The notes under the pieces were generated by a model that worked only from the letters and a program-made list of their open reading frames with translations, was not told the DNA's origin and did not search any database. The position numbers and the translations under genes are program-made. This document shows positions 54,165 through 64,000 of a stretch of 64,000 bases of DNA, in pieces (within the stretch, counting starts at the first letter, position 1; each line of letters starts with the position of its first letter). The stretch comes from Bathymodiolus brooksi (Eukaryota > Mollusca > Bivalvia > Mytilida > Modiolidae), in the NCBI GenBank assembly GCA_963680875.1, contig OY804590.1, forward strand, positions 23,064,640-23,128,639, written 5' to 3'.

Positions 54165-54496
54165 ATGTAGCTGATTTCTTCTGCAAACTTTGATGGCACA
54201 GAGTTCAAGCTTTTTTAATTGCTCTCAAAGGCTTATGTTTGGCTTATGATAATTTGCATTATTTCATACTTGCTTTTGTTTGCCTAACTAGGATGTTTTT
54301 TCCTGTGGATTGCTACTAGAACCTTGCTAAAAGGAACAAGTTGACGTTGTTCGTTTACAGCTTTTAACCTTTGTGTTTGTTCTTTTGAGTAACGTTTCTC
54401 CCAAGTAAAACCTTTGATATATATTGGTATTTGGCTTTCTGTAGTTTTACAATACCTGTATGATCATTGTCAGGATCAACAACTGGTATTGAGTAA

Positions 54497-56826
54497 AGGT
54501 AATAACAAAATTACCGAACTCCGAACAATCTTACAAAGGGAAAGTCAAAACTCATAATTATATAAACAGACAAAATCAGTCAACAACCGGAAAACTGTGA
54601 AAACCGTAATGACCCTGACTTGGTACAGGCATTTCTAAAGAAATGGTGGGTTGAATCAGATTTTAAGGCGCCAAACCTCCCGCTCTCATTACGGTTCAAA
54701 GGTTCCGGCTGTCACTGTAACAGTATTTAAATACAGGAACAAAATAGGTAAAATAGTTGTCAAAGCAGTACCATATTCGGTGACGTAAATGTCAAAAATA
54801 TTTTTACGTCACACATTGACAAAAAAATTCTTGACATTTTTGACTTCTTTATCTTTATACATTTTCATATGAAAATGCATCGCTTATAATTTTTTCTGCA
54901 GAGACGGAATATATTTCGACAAGATATTGGTATCGGAATATAAACTTTTTAAGAGATCGAATAAGGCGAATCTTTTTATAGCCCTGGTCCAGTAGCCTGT
55001 TTCTCAGATAAAGATGACGTTTCAGGAAATCAGAATAATTGCTACTGGCCCTTGCAATGCGAATCAATTGCGAGATGTAAACACCATATGCAGGAGAAGC
55101 TGGTATATTGCTGCACATGTTTGGAAAATTTATGATTTTAAAATTGAAGTCGTCCCGCTTATCATAAATTTTAGTACTGAGTTGACCACTGTCGTCAAAT
55201 TCGAGGTATAAGTCCAAAAATGATGCGGACGAAGCTGTATCGGTGGTCTCTTTTAACTTCCAGCTCTGGAGGATATATCAATGGAAGAAATTCTGCAAAT
55301 CTAGAATTATTGATAGACAAAACGTCATCAATATACCTGTATGTGAAATTAAAGGCTCTAGCCTCATGAATCTTCTTATCTTTTACAAGCTTTTGAAGAA
55401 TCTCCGACTCATATGAGTATAAAAATAAATCGGCTAGAAGAGGGGCACAATTCGTACCCATTGGTATGCCGACGACCTGCTGAAACAGTGTCCTTCCAAA
55501 GGAGACAAATATGTTATCGATGAGGAACTCCAGCATACTGATCACTTGTTTCTCCGAGTAGCATATTTTACCTTTATGAATTTTGTTTGAAAAATATGTG
55601 GAATTGTAGCCTAACACAACAAATTTTGAGCCATAGTTTCTATGACTAAAAGCTTTATGAATTGTTTCTTTTAAGCGGGTTTTTAATTTGTCATGCGGTA
55701 GGGTGGTATATAGAGTTGAAAAATCAAAGGTTTTGATGGAGGATACCTGAGAGAAATATCTTGATTTCAGGTTACCCAAAAGATCTTTAGAGTTTTTCAA
55801 AATCCACATGTGATTTATGCCACTACGCGAGTAAACAGTTTCACAATATTTCTGTTGTCCCTCTTTTACTGCAGACAGAATCTTTGTCAGGTGAATAGAC
55901 AATTCTTTCGTCGAACAAGTTGATGATCCCGCTATGTACCTTTCTTTGTATGGTGTCTTAAGGAGTTTAGGTATCCAATATAAATAGGGTAAATCCTCAG
56001 ACTCTTTACCAGAGGGAATGTTTAAAGAGGTCATGAATGATCTGTGGTTAGCTAGGATTTCATCTTTGTCGAACGAAGTTGGTTTGTATGTGGTATTACT
56101 AGAGGTGTTGCTATTTATGCCTAATTCCTTGATTAGGCATTCGAAGTAATATGATTTACATACAAACACGATATTGTTGGAAGCCTTGTCCGCAGGAACG
56201 ATAACATATTTGTCATGAAGAGAGGAAAAGCACTTAACAGCTTCTTGGTCTTTAAATACAGACTTAGGTCGACTATTAACACAATTTTTGAGTTTGTGAA
56301 TCCGACCTTGTACTAGAGACCTAATTGTTCTAACCCAGTCTGGCAAGGACTCTAACTCAGGATCTTGGTCTACTTCTCTCTTTATCCACCTTCTGGCATA
56401 ATCCTCAACAGCATCCATAATTATCTTGAAATTATGTTTCCAATTGATGTGTTGAGGTTCTCTGAATTTAGGACCATGAGAAATCACCTTTCGGAGACTC
56501 TCATGTTGAATGATATTCAGATCACCAGTGATTACATGTCCAGATGGGTTGTATTGAAAAGGAGAGTGGGAGCAGTCACAAATCAGAGGGTTCTTAATGT
56601 ACTCTTTTATGTTAATATCTTGCAATGCTTCTTTGTAGTTGAAAATTTTACCGCCAATGCTGTTAGTGTAGCTATAGGAGACAATGGGAACAGATTGATT
56701 TTTGAAATATGGTGGAATTTCTTTTACGACCTCTTTTCTATTAAGAATGTTGCTGATGTTAATAGCATCGATTCCTTTATTAGCAAACGGAATATGGAGG
56801 AATTTTCTGTTGTTATCATTAAGAGG
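54497..56826 (-). mobile_element. Penelope-like retroelement, 5'-truncated
   Basis: A 2.33-kb insertion in R1 copy c. On minus, coding sequence starts right at the junction near 56826, and the 3' end is GAGTTCGGTAATTTTGTTAT TACCTT at 54520-54497. There is no GIY-YIG segment and no terminal repeat. Empty-site comparison with copy b shows no obvious target duplication and a 1-bp loss. The family call rests on the reverse-transcriptase motifs (next entry); assignment to Penelope-like elements rather than another non-LTR class is from recall. Confidence 0.85.
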
Positions 56827-56842
56827 TAATCTTAATCTTTGC
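54855..56842 (-). pseudogene. Reverse transcriptase of the Penelope-like element, frameshifted
   Basis: The first frame (56842-55195) covers an N-terminal region with CDCSHSPFQYNPSGHVITGD, then KYVIVPADKASNNIVFVCK, DLPYLYWIPKLLKTPYKERY, FDFSTLYTTLPHDKL (motif A), GIPMGTNCAPLLADLFLYSY (motif B) and FTYRYIDDVLSINN (motif C, the YIDD catalytic pair). Near 55210 the frame shifts, and the C-terminus continues at 55217-54855 with LDLYLEFDDSGQLSTKIYDK and NIPASPAYGVYISQLIRIAR, ending SYENV. The first ATG (56842-56840) lies in the flanking R1 repeat, so the native N-terminus is missing. Dead copy because of the frameshift and truncation. Confidence 0.88.
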
Positions 56843-57589
56843 ATCGCTTTGTGGCAAAAATGATATTATTGTATTTGATGTATGATCACTTTGAAAATTC
56901 ATTTACATTCGCGTACTTAAAGGTATTTTACTTGGCCGACACGTTTTAAACCTGGAGTTTTCCGACTTCTGGTTTCCTGACCATATATATCCTTTGATGC
57001 AAAGAGGAACATGGCTGCTTTTTGGCTGTTTTTGTACATCTGCAATTTGCAAATCCTTTTTGTCGTTCCTATGTTTCTTTTAGTGATACACTGCAGCGCA
57101 ATTTCGAAAACGTGTGTAGTCGAGAAAGACGAAAACGTTCAGAGTTGTAATAAAAACGTAGATATCTAATTTAGTGCGCACGACGCGTTTCTGGAATAAC
57201 CGTTATCATGTACACTCATAATCGAAAGAGTGGAAAGTCAAATAATTTAAATGTCTTTGGGAGTAAGTAAATGTAACGGCCTAAATAGGATAGCCACAAT
57301 CTACTAAGGACTGAAGGAGGAGAACCTTAGTTTTAATAATAATTACACGTGATTTGATCACGTAATCATCAGCTGGTCTTTGATCTCCGACCTTTTCTGG
57401 ATATTGTAAATGTTTTCGCACCTGCTTGACGCAAACCAATTCTAATTATTGATGTGAGAAAAATAAGATGCTTTTAAGGATCGTCTTGGCATAACAGTAA
57501 TAAACAATGTCTAGCCACGTGACTTGATGACGCAATTGATAATCTGGGTTTTGGTCCAGGTTTCAATAAATTACAGGGATAAAGTTATT

Positions 57590-58790
57590 TATCCTGCAAT
57601 CAGTACATTTGCTGTACAAATATACCATACGACTAAATTTTTGCTTTATTCGTAGTCTACGAATAAACTTTTGAAGCCTACGAATAAACTTTTAAACCTA
57701 CGAATAAACTTTTAAGCCCCGCCCATAGATTCCGGAACTACTTTTTTGTATGTTTCTGCTCTCCTGTGAAGGAGATACAATATTAACCGTAACCAATGTC
57801 AATAATCGACGTCGTCTTTTTCTAATAAATGTTTTCGTTCTCACTATTTGTAAATTTACAAACCGACAAAATGAAACTAATAATTTTAAAATTTCATATT
57901 TTTTATACATATTTTACGATAAAAAAAATCCTAGAAGTCAATAAAAAACAAAACAAAAATCTTAAACAAATCCGAATCATTTATAACTTGACAGGGAAGC
58001 TTTGAAAACAAAACAAAAGCAACTAAAACTACAGGACAAAGGGAATAAACCAAAGAGGGCATGCCCTCCAACAGATGAGGAAATTAACATCCTTTATAAC
58101 AGAAACGTTCTGGGCAGTCACACACCACAATCTTTACTAAACACACTTATATGGTTAAATAACTCAGTACAGTTTGAACATCAAACTCTAAGATTACTAC
58201 ATATATTTTATTATAAAATTTCTTCATATTAAATGTTCAATTAATTCACATCAATTACTTCAACATATCAGATAGTAGATTTCTTCAAGGTGAAAAGATC
58301 ACATATTCCTGCTATTGCATCAAGTCACTTTAAAATTATAGATAATTATTTATATTCTGAATTCTTTATGACACCACAAAATATCTATATAATTTGTTTT
58401 AACCATTTGGAATAATTGTATTCACTCACTTCCTCCAATCATTTTGCATCTTTTTTTAAAACATTTTTTTCTTTTGCAAAATTCCAACAAAGTTGTATGA
58501 TTTGTCAGTTGAAACTAGTCTTTTATCTGCTGGAATTCTACTCACTGTTGATCAGGATTACAGTACATTTTTTATTTTGTGCAATTCCATTTGAAACTGA
58601 TTCACATAACCCTGGCCTGTATGCAACAACTGAGTGATAGTTCTTGAAAAATGTCCTTTGTTTAATCAGATCTTTATAAAACGTTCATAGGTTTTTATGC
58701 AATTATTTCTTTCATATATATAGTCTTTGCACTTATTTCAAACATCACATGTACATTGTACACTGTTAGACCATTAATCCAGCCATTCAT
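57590..58790 (+). repeat. Segment X, copy 2
   Basis: Near-identical to 48527-49728, including the triple CTACGAATAAACTTTTRAA at 57652-57715. It has a small length change around the TTTTTTT(AAAACA)TTTTTTTC run at 58450-58470. After 58790 it is followed by R1 sequence (copy d), unlike copy 1. Confidence 0.9.
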
Positions 58791-58796
58791 ATTATC

Positions 58797-59526
58797 CAAA
58801 TGATATTATTGTATTTGATGTATGATCACTTTGATAATTCATTTACATTCGCGTTTTTAAAGGTATTTTACTTGGCTGACACGTTTTAACCCTGGAGTTT
58901 TCCTACTTCTGGTTTCCTGACCATATATATCCTTTGATGCAAAGAGGAACATGGCTGCTTTTCGGCTATTTTTGTACATCTGCAATTTGCAAATCCTTTT
59001 TGTCGTTTCTATGTTTCTTTTAGTGATACACTGCAGCGCAATTTCGAAAACGTGTGTAGTCGAGAAAGACGAAAACGTTCAGAGTTGTAATAAAAACGTA
59101 GATATCTAATTTAGTGCGCACGACACGTTTCTGGAACAACCGTCATCATGTACGCTCAAAATCGAAATAGTGGAAAGCCAAATAATTTAAATGTCTTTGG
59201 GAGTAAGTAAATGTAACGCCCTAAATAGGATAGCCAAAATCTACTAAGGACTGAAGGAGGAGAACCTTAGTTTTAATACTAATTACACTGTTTTGATCAC
59301 ATAATCATCAGCTGGTCTTTGATCTCCAACCTTTTCTGGATATTGTAAATGTTTTCGCACCTGCTTGACGCAAACCAATAATATTATTGATGTAAGACAA
59401 ATAAGATGCTTTTAAGGGTCATCTTGGTATAACAGTAATGATCGATGTCTAGCCACGTGACTTGATGACGCAATTGATAATCAGGGTTTTGGTCCAGGTT
59501 TCAATAAATTACAGGGATACAGGTAT
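58797..59526 (+). repeat. R1 repeat, copy d, 5'-truncated
   Basis: Starts inside the R1 unit (CAAATGATATTATTGTATTT) and runs to AATTACAGGGATACAGGTAT, where copy e begins. Landmarks as in copy a. Confidence 0.85.
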
Positions 59527-60556
59527 GTAGCTGATTTCTTCTGTAAACTTAGATGGACCAGAGTTCATGCTTTTTTAATTGCTCTCAAAGGTTTATATTT
59601 GGCTCGTGATATTTTGGATTTTTTCTTACTTGCTTTTGTTTCCATAACTGGGATATTTTTTCTGTGGATCGCTACTAGAACCTTGCTAAAAGGAACAAGT
59701 TGATGTTGTTCGTTTACAGCTTTCAACCTTTGTGCCTGTTCTTTTGTGCCACGTTTCTCCCAAACAAAACCTTTGATATATATTAGTGTTTGATTTTCTG
59801 TAGTTTTACAATACCTGCATGATCATTGTCAGGACCAACAACTGGTGTTGGGTATGTAATCTTAATCTTTGCATTGCTTTGTGTCAAGAAAGATACTCTT
59901 TTATTTCATGTATGATCACTTTGAAAATTCATTTACATTCGCGTTCTTAAAGGTATTTTACTTGGCTGACGCGTTTTAACCCTGGAGTTTTCCTACTTCT
60001 GGTTTCCTGTCCATATATATCCTTTGATGCAAAGAGGAACTTGGCTGATTTTCGGCTGTTTTTGTACATCTGCAATTTGTAAATCCTTTTTGTCGTTTCT
60101 GTGCTTCTCTTAGTGATACACTGCAGCGCAATTTCGACAAAGTGTGTAGTCGAGAAAGACTAAAACGTTACGAGTTGTAATAAAAACATAGATCTATCGA
60201 ATTTAGTGTGTACGACGTATTTCTGGGACAACCGTCATCATATACACTCATAATCGAAAGAGTTGAAAGCCAAATACACCCCACTAATTTAAATGCCTTT
60301 GGGAGTAAGTAAATGTAACGGCCTAAACAGGATAGCCAAAATCTACTAAGGTCTGAAGGAGGAGAACCTTAGTTTTAATAATAATTACACGTGTTTTGAT
60401 CACGTACTCATCAGCTGGTCTTTGATCTCCGACCTTTTCTGGATATTGTGAATGTTTTCGCACATGCTTGACGCAAACCAATTCTAATTATTGATGCAAG
60501 ACAAATAAGCTGTTTTCAAGGATCGTCTTTGCATAACAGTAATGACCAATTTCTAG
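59527..60556 (+). repeat. R1 repeat, copy e
   Basis: Starts GTAGCTGATTTCTTCTGTAA head-to-tail after copy d and breaks off at ACCAATTTCTAGC (about 60556), short of the usual CACGTGACTTGATGACGC end. The most diverged copy; its minus-strand coding-like stretch has in-frame stops. Confidence 0.85.
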
Positions 60557-60879
60557 CATTTCAATATGCGTGGTCTTGAAGCAAAACAGAGTTCTATTCA
60601 TAGAAGAACGGGTGTCATTGTTTGCCAGAATATTCTTCGAGAACAGTGATAAATACAGAAGTGTGCAAACAAGTGGACAACAAGTTGACTTCTGAAGCAG
60701 ATTTCATGTACGGTTTATGTAAATTTTCTACCTTGAGATCAAAGGTAAGTGTTAAAATTAGAGAGGTCAATATTAAGATCCATTTTTTGGGTTTGTATTT
60801 TTTTTTTTGTAGTCAGAAGTTTGAAACTGCATGTCATAGGTCTAAAGATAAATTCTGACGGCTCATTATCTCCGTAAGA
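60557..60879. other. No gene recognised
   Basis: A good donor-like AAAG|GTAAGTG at about 60745 ends a short plus frame (60622-), but the frame resembles nothing known. Confidence 0.35.
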
Positions 60880-61300
60880 AGAGCTTGAAAATACCAAAGG
60901 AGTAATCAGAATCCGTAATTCGAAGAAGAACAGACAACACAATGGCCAAAAGAAAAAGGACAAAAGCACAAACAACTACCTTCTAAGCATACACATAAAA
61001 CTAAAAATCGAATATAACGAACCCCACTAAGCAGTTCCTGTTCCACTAGTGGAACCCGTCGTGTTAATCTAGTTGCACGGTGATAAGTCATGAATGAGGA
61101 AAGTACCGGAAAGTGTTTACGGCAAGTGGAATATATCCGTGGTCATTTGTGACACTGACATTCCATAACGGTCAACCAATTCTTGGTGGCGACCGTAAAA
61201 TGTTCGAAGTGATGTCTTCAACTTAACCAAGATTGTATTATTATGCATCTTACGACAATGCAAAAGCATGAAATTACGGAGAACATTATTCGCTTTCATA
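60880..61300 (-). mobile_element. Second Penelope-like element, C-terminus and 3' UTR only
   Basis: The minus frame ending at 61117 encodes LKTSLRTFYGRHQELVDRYG and then MSVSQMTTDIFHLP-stop, the C-terminal end of a reverse transcriptase of the same superfamily as 54855-56842 but a different lineage. It is followed by the UTR blocks CACGACGGGTTCCACTAGTG, GAACAGGAACTGCTTAG, TTTGGCCATTGTGTTGTCTG and ATTCTGATTACTCC, also found alone at 12170-12400. Severely 5'-truncated. Confidence 0.8.
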
Positions 61301-61689
61301 TTTTTATTTTTGTGATTCGAACCTCATAATAGATATAATTGAACTTCATGTCATTACATCCATAATGTTTCTCCTTTTGTTTACAATACTGGACAAGATT
61401 ATTCAGAGCTAAGAAATATATAGCTCTAGCTTTGTAAAAAATAGTAACAACTATTGTGCATTTCAATAATCTAATTTAACGTATCCAAATATATAGAAGC
61501 TATTAATAGACACATTCGGAATGATGCATCATCTAGGGAAGCTTAGCACAGCAACCAATGACACCACGAGAAAAGATTTAGAAAGTACGCTGTTTAAACT
61601 TGAAGGTCAGTTATATTTAAATCATCATCTTAGAGTCTTAATAAGCAGAATCTCGCAATATCATAGAATAAATACAGTCAAACGGTGTC
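61301..61689. other. No gene seen
   Basis: AT-rich; one unsupported 63-codon frame at 61521-61712. Confidence 0.45.
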
Positions 61690-62688
61690 TTCAACCTATG
61701 CCAACATTTTGAAATATCATATTCAAGGTATGCCAACTTAATTAATGACATTTACAGGTAAGTAAATTTGGAAATACAGGTCTCAAAAGTGAAATTTATT
61801 ATTTGAAAAAAAAAAAAAACGAAACAAAAAACAATCTAAAAATCTGTTAAAATTTAATAACTTGAAAAAAAAAATTAAACTTTTGTAAAAAATTATATAT
61901 AAAATAAAAATCTGGTAAAATTACACAAAAATCTGTAAATAAAAAAGATGAAAACATAAAATTTTAGAATAATTTAAATAAACAATCTTTCTAAAACGTA
62001 TGAATTCAAAATATTATATGATACTCATGCAATTAAGCAATTTTCTTAAAATCTAAATGCAAAAGTTTTTAATAATATTTATTTATAAATTTAGAATTAA
62101 CTTGTTATGATAATTTCTATGATTTCGAAATCGAACATTGTTATCCAAAATCTAAGACAATTGTATTTTTAGAAATTTGTAATGTGATTGTGTATACTGA
62201 TTGTTTTTGGTTATTTTGATAAAGTATGATAAAAAAAATATCTGTGCCTATAATATATTTAATTTATTTTCATGAAGTATGATAAAAAAAAATATCTGTG
62301 CTTGTAATATCCTAATTTATTTTCATGATGTATGATATAAAAATATATACATGTATGTTTATAATATCTTATTTTATTTTTATAATGATTGATGTTAAAA
62401 TATACGTGCTTATAATAATATCCTAATTATTTTTATAAAGTTTGATATTTAAATATATGTGCTTATATACTGATTTTTTGCTTGTTATTTCCATAAAATA
62501 TGATTTTAAATACTTACTTTCTACTTACTATTCATTAAAAATTAATTGAGTACATTGACATCTGCCCCGATTTTACACTAATTAAACATGACTAGTCATG
62601 TTTATATAACAATTAACCTTTTCAACCTATGCCAACAATCTTTCTTACCTTTTTATATATATTTTTTAAAATGTTGGCATAGGTTGAA
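61690..62688. repeat. AT-rich segment bounded by TTCAACCTATGCCAACA motifs
   Basis: TTCAACCTATGCCAACA occurs at 61690 and 62621 (plus) and inverted at 62672-62688. The last two form a perfect 17-bp-arm hairpin; the outer pair could be terminal inverted repeats of a 1-kb element. Inside, about five loose copies of a 55-65-bp unit (TATGATAAAAAAAATATCTG TGCY TATAATAT) run from 62220 to 62500. No coding capacity. Confidence 0.5.
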
Positions 62689-63542
62689 TGAACCAGTCAA
62701 ACATGTATATAAAAGGCACTCAAGAGAACCAGAAAATGTACCTTTTATGAGCAGTTGTCCTTTATATACAGGTTAATTTATATGCACTATCCGTTAATGA
62801 GACTGCCGTTTATAAACAGTAATTTACTATATAGAATCGAAATGCCCTTTAAGGCAGGTTTGATTGTACTGTAATATTTTGCATTTTCTAAATCAATGAA
62901 CTGCAGTAAATGTTAATAGATCCAGCGAACTACCACAAAGCCTGAAGCAATAAAACTATACAAGTTGGCCACAAATAGGGTTATAATGGGTGTTCATAAC
63001 CACCTTCAACAATATTCAGTTTTATTGGTAGAAATATATTATTGGGATACAAATATGATCACTAATTAATTTGACAGATTGTGAAATAAACATGTGAAAT
63101 AGCCTAAGGTAAAAATGTCAAAGTCAATGACCGGATGTTTCATCTGTGATCCGATTTTAATCCCAAGGTAATACACATGTTTTGACAGGTAAATTCGACT
63201 TAACGAATGTAAATAATATGGCTTTCTACATCTCGGAACCAACACTTTTATTCGAGACAACCGAAATTTCGACTCATCGAATTCGACTCAACAGGAGTCA
63301 AATTATATATATTTATACACAACGAAGTTCGGGACTTCGATAAAAATTCGACTCAACCGGAAATTCGAGTCAACCGAGTTCGCGACAATGAGAGTCAACT
63401 GTACATGTAGAAAACAGCCTTATGACCGCAAGTCACTAACAAACATTTTCAAGTAGAACTCGCTGCTAACTATATTTCCGAATCGATTTGCAGCTTCATT
63501 GCAATCCAACTATCATACGATCGCAGCCATGACGGTATACAT
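62689..63542. other. No gene seen
   Basis: Contains the SINE A fragment at 62975-63042 and a TTCGACTCA-rich patch at 63270-63400 (ATTCGACTCAACAGGAG, ATTCGACTCAACCGGAAATT, TTCGAGTCAACCGAGTTC) of loose repeats. Confidence 0.45.
62975..63042 (-). mobile_element. SINE family A fragment
   Basis: GGTTATAATGGGTGTTCATA, CCACCTTCAACAATATTC and AGTTTTATTGGTAGA: a short decayed reverse copy. Confidence 0.45.
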
Positions 63543-63831
63543 GGAACTATGAACGACTGATAACACTCTGTAATTGACAGATGTGGGAGGAGTTCTGCGT
63601 ACAAATGACGATGGCATACATGGAACTATGGATGACAACACTATGTGATTGACAGATGTGGGAGTTCTGCGTACAAACGACGATGGAATACATTGAACTA
63701 TGGACGACAATACTCTGTGATTGACAGATGTGGGAGGAGTTCTGCGTACAAACAACGATGGCATACATGGAACTATGGACGATAACACTCTGTGATTGAC
63801 AGATGTGGGAGGAGTTCTGCGTACAAACCTT
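63543..63831. repeat. 72-78-bp minisatellite, four copies
   Basis: Unit AACTATGGACGACAACACTC, TGTGATTGACAGATGTGGGA, GGAGTTCTGCGTACAAACRA and CGATGGCATACATGG, four times with small differences (one copy lacks GGA). It generates the repetitive short open frames on minus; no gene is recognised. Confidence 0.9.
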
Positions 63832-63927
63832 TTGTTGAAATATTCTAAGCGAAAAGAGCAATGATTGTGTAACAGAATTTGAAACTGTTTGAAAAAAAAT
63901 TCGTATTCAGTAAAATGGCTTTGTAAT

Positions 63928-64000
63928 TGGTTTTGGTTTATGGTGTTGTAACGCCACTTTCAACAATATATCAGTTGCATCGCGGCAGTCAGTTTTATTG
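63928..64000 (-). mobile_element. SINE family A, cut by the window end
   Basis: TTTATGGTGTTGTAACGCCA, CTTTCAACAATATATCAG and GCGGCAGTCAGTTTTATTG up to base 64000: the 3' end of a reverse copy whose head lies outside. Confidence 0.75.

Larger units (their letters stand above)
54167..57589 (+). repeat. R1 repeat, copy c, split by a retroelement
   Basis: R1 sequence at 54167-54496 (GTAGCTGATTTCTTCTGCAA to CAACTGGTATTGAGTA) resumes at about 56827 (GTAATCTTAATCTTTGCATC) and runs to 57589, then into segment X copy 2. Compared with copy b (47433-48526) only one base is lost at the junction. Confidence 0.9.

Noticed and set aside
56365..56829. 154-codon plus frame
   Set aside because: Antisense shadow of the reverse-transcriptase frame.
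60906..61091. Minus frame of 61 codons containing [10 protein letters not shown]
   Set aside because: It is the 3' UTR of the Penelope-like element, also present at 12170-12400, not a coding region.
63513..63861. 91- and 104-codon minus frames with repeated VRRTPPTSVNH-type motifs
   Set aside because: Produced by the four-copy 72-78-bp minisatellite; two frames are open at once, as expected for a repeat.

Overview
This is a eukaryotic window, most likely from a bivalve mollusc. The host gene has many short exons with GT-AG introns, the sequence is AT-rich, and the interspersed repeats (two tRNA-headed SINE families, Penelope-like reverse transcriptases, hairpin MITEs) are of kinds common in bivalve genomes. 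The organism call is an inference; nothing here proves the species.

One conserved host gene is present: LSG1, the large-subunit GTPase 1 of 60S ribosome maturation, on the minus strand. Ten exons can be placed from the start codon at 39594 to about 2308. They add up to 476 codons in a consistent reading phase and cover the circularly permuted GTPase motifs in order ([23 protein letters not shown]). The last part of the protein is not in the window. About 37 kb of genomic DNA carries about 1.4 kb of coding sequence; the rest is introns packed with repeats.

Three tandem arrays lie inside LSG1 introns. Two are amplified exon-intron junctions of the gene itself: a 104-bp unit holding the end of exon 6 with its splice donor (10.6-11.7 kb, about 10 copies), and a 33-40-bp unit holding the exon 9 donor (2.9-3.4 kb, about 14 copies). 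The third is a very homogeneous 57-bp satellite of about 156 copies (17.9-26.8 kb) in intron 3. Its unit length is a multiple of three, so it creates long spurious open frames.

From 40 kb to the end no intact host gene is recognisable. The region holds: a frameshifted pseudogene with XPG/FEN1-like (PIN-fold) and Cys-rich CXC-like motifs (43.9-45.7 kb); five copies of a roughly 1.1-kb repeat called R1 here (46.4-60.6 kb), two of them with a shared 1.2-kb tail X; a 5'-truncated Penelope-like reverse transcriptase inserted in one R1 copy (54.5-56.8 kb); a Crypton-like tyrosine recombinase remnant (51.2-53.25 kb) split by a 1.5-kb foldback element with an 8-bp target duplication; and the 3' end of a second Penelope-like element (60.9-61.3 kb), whose 3' UTR also occurs alone in LSG1 intron 5 (12.2 kb).

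Long inverted repeats are unusually frequent (at least nine). The most interesting is the 51.6-53.1 kb foldback. Its two arms each carry an outward-facing ATG exon with a splice donor, and its centre has a consensus E2F-type site flanked by two inverted CTCF-like sequences, so it looks like a mirrored bidirectional promoter with two gene starts.
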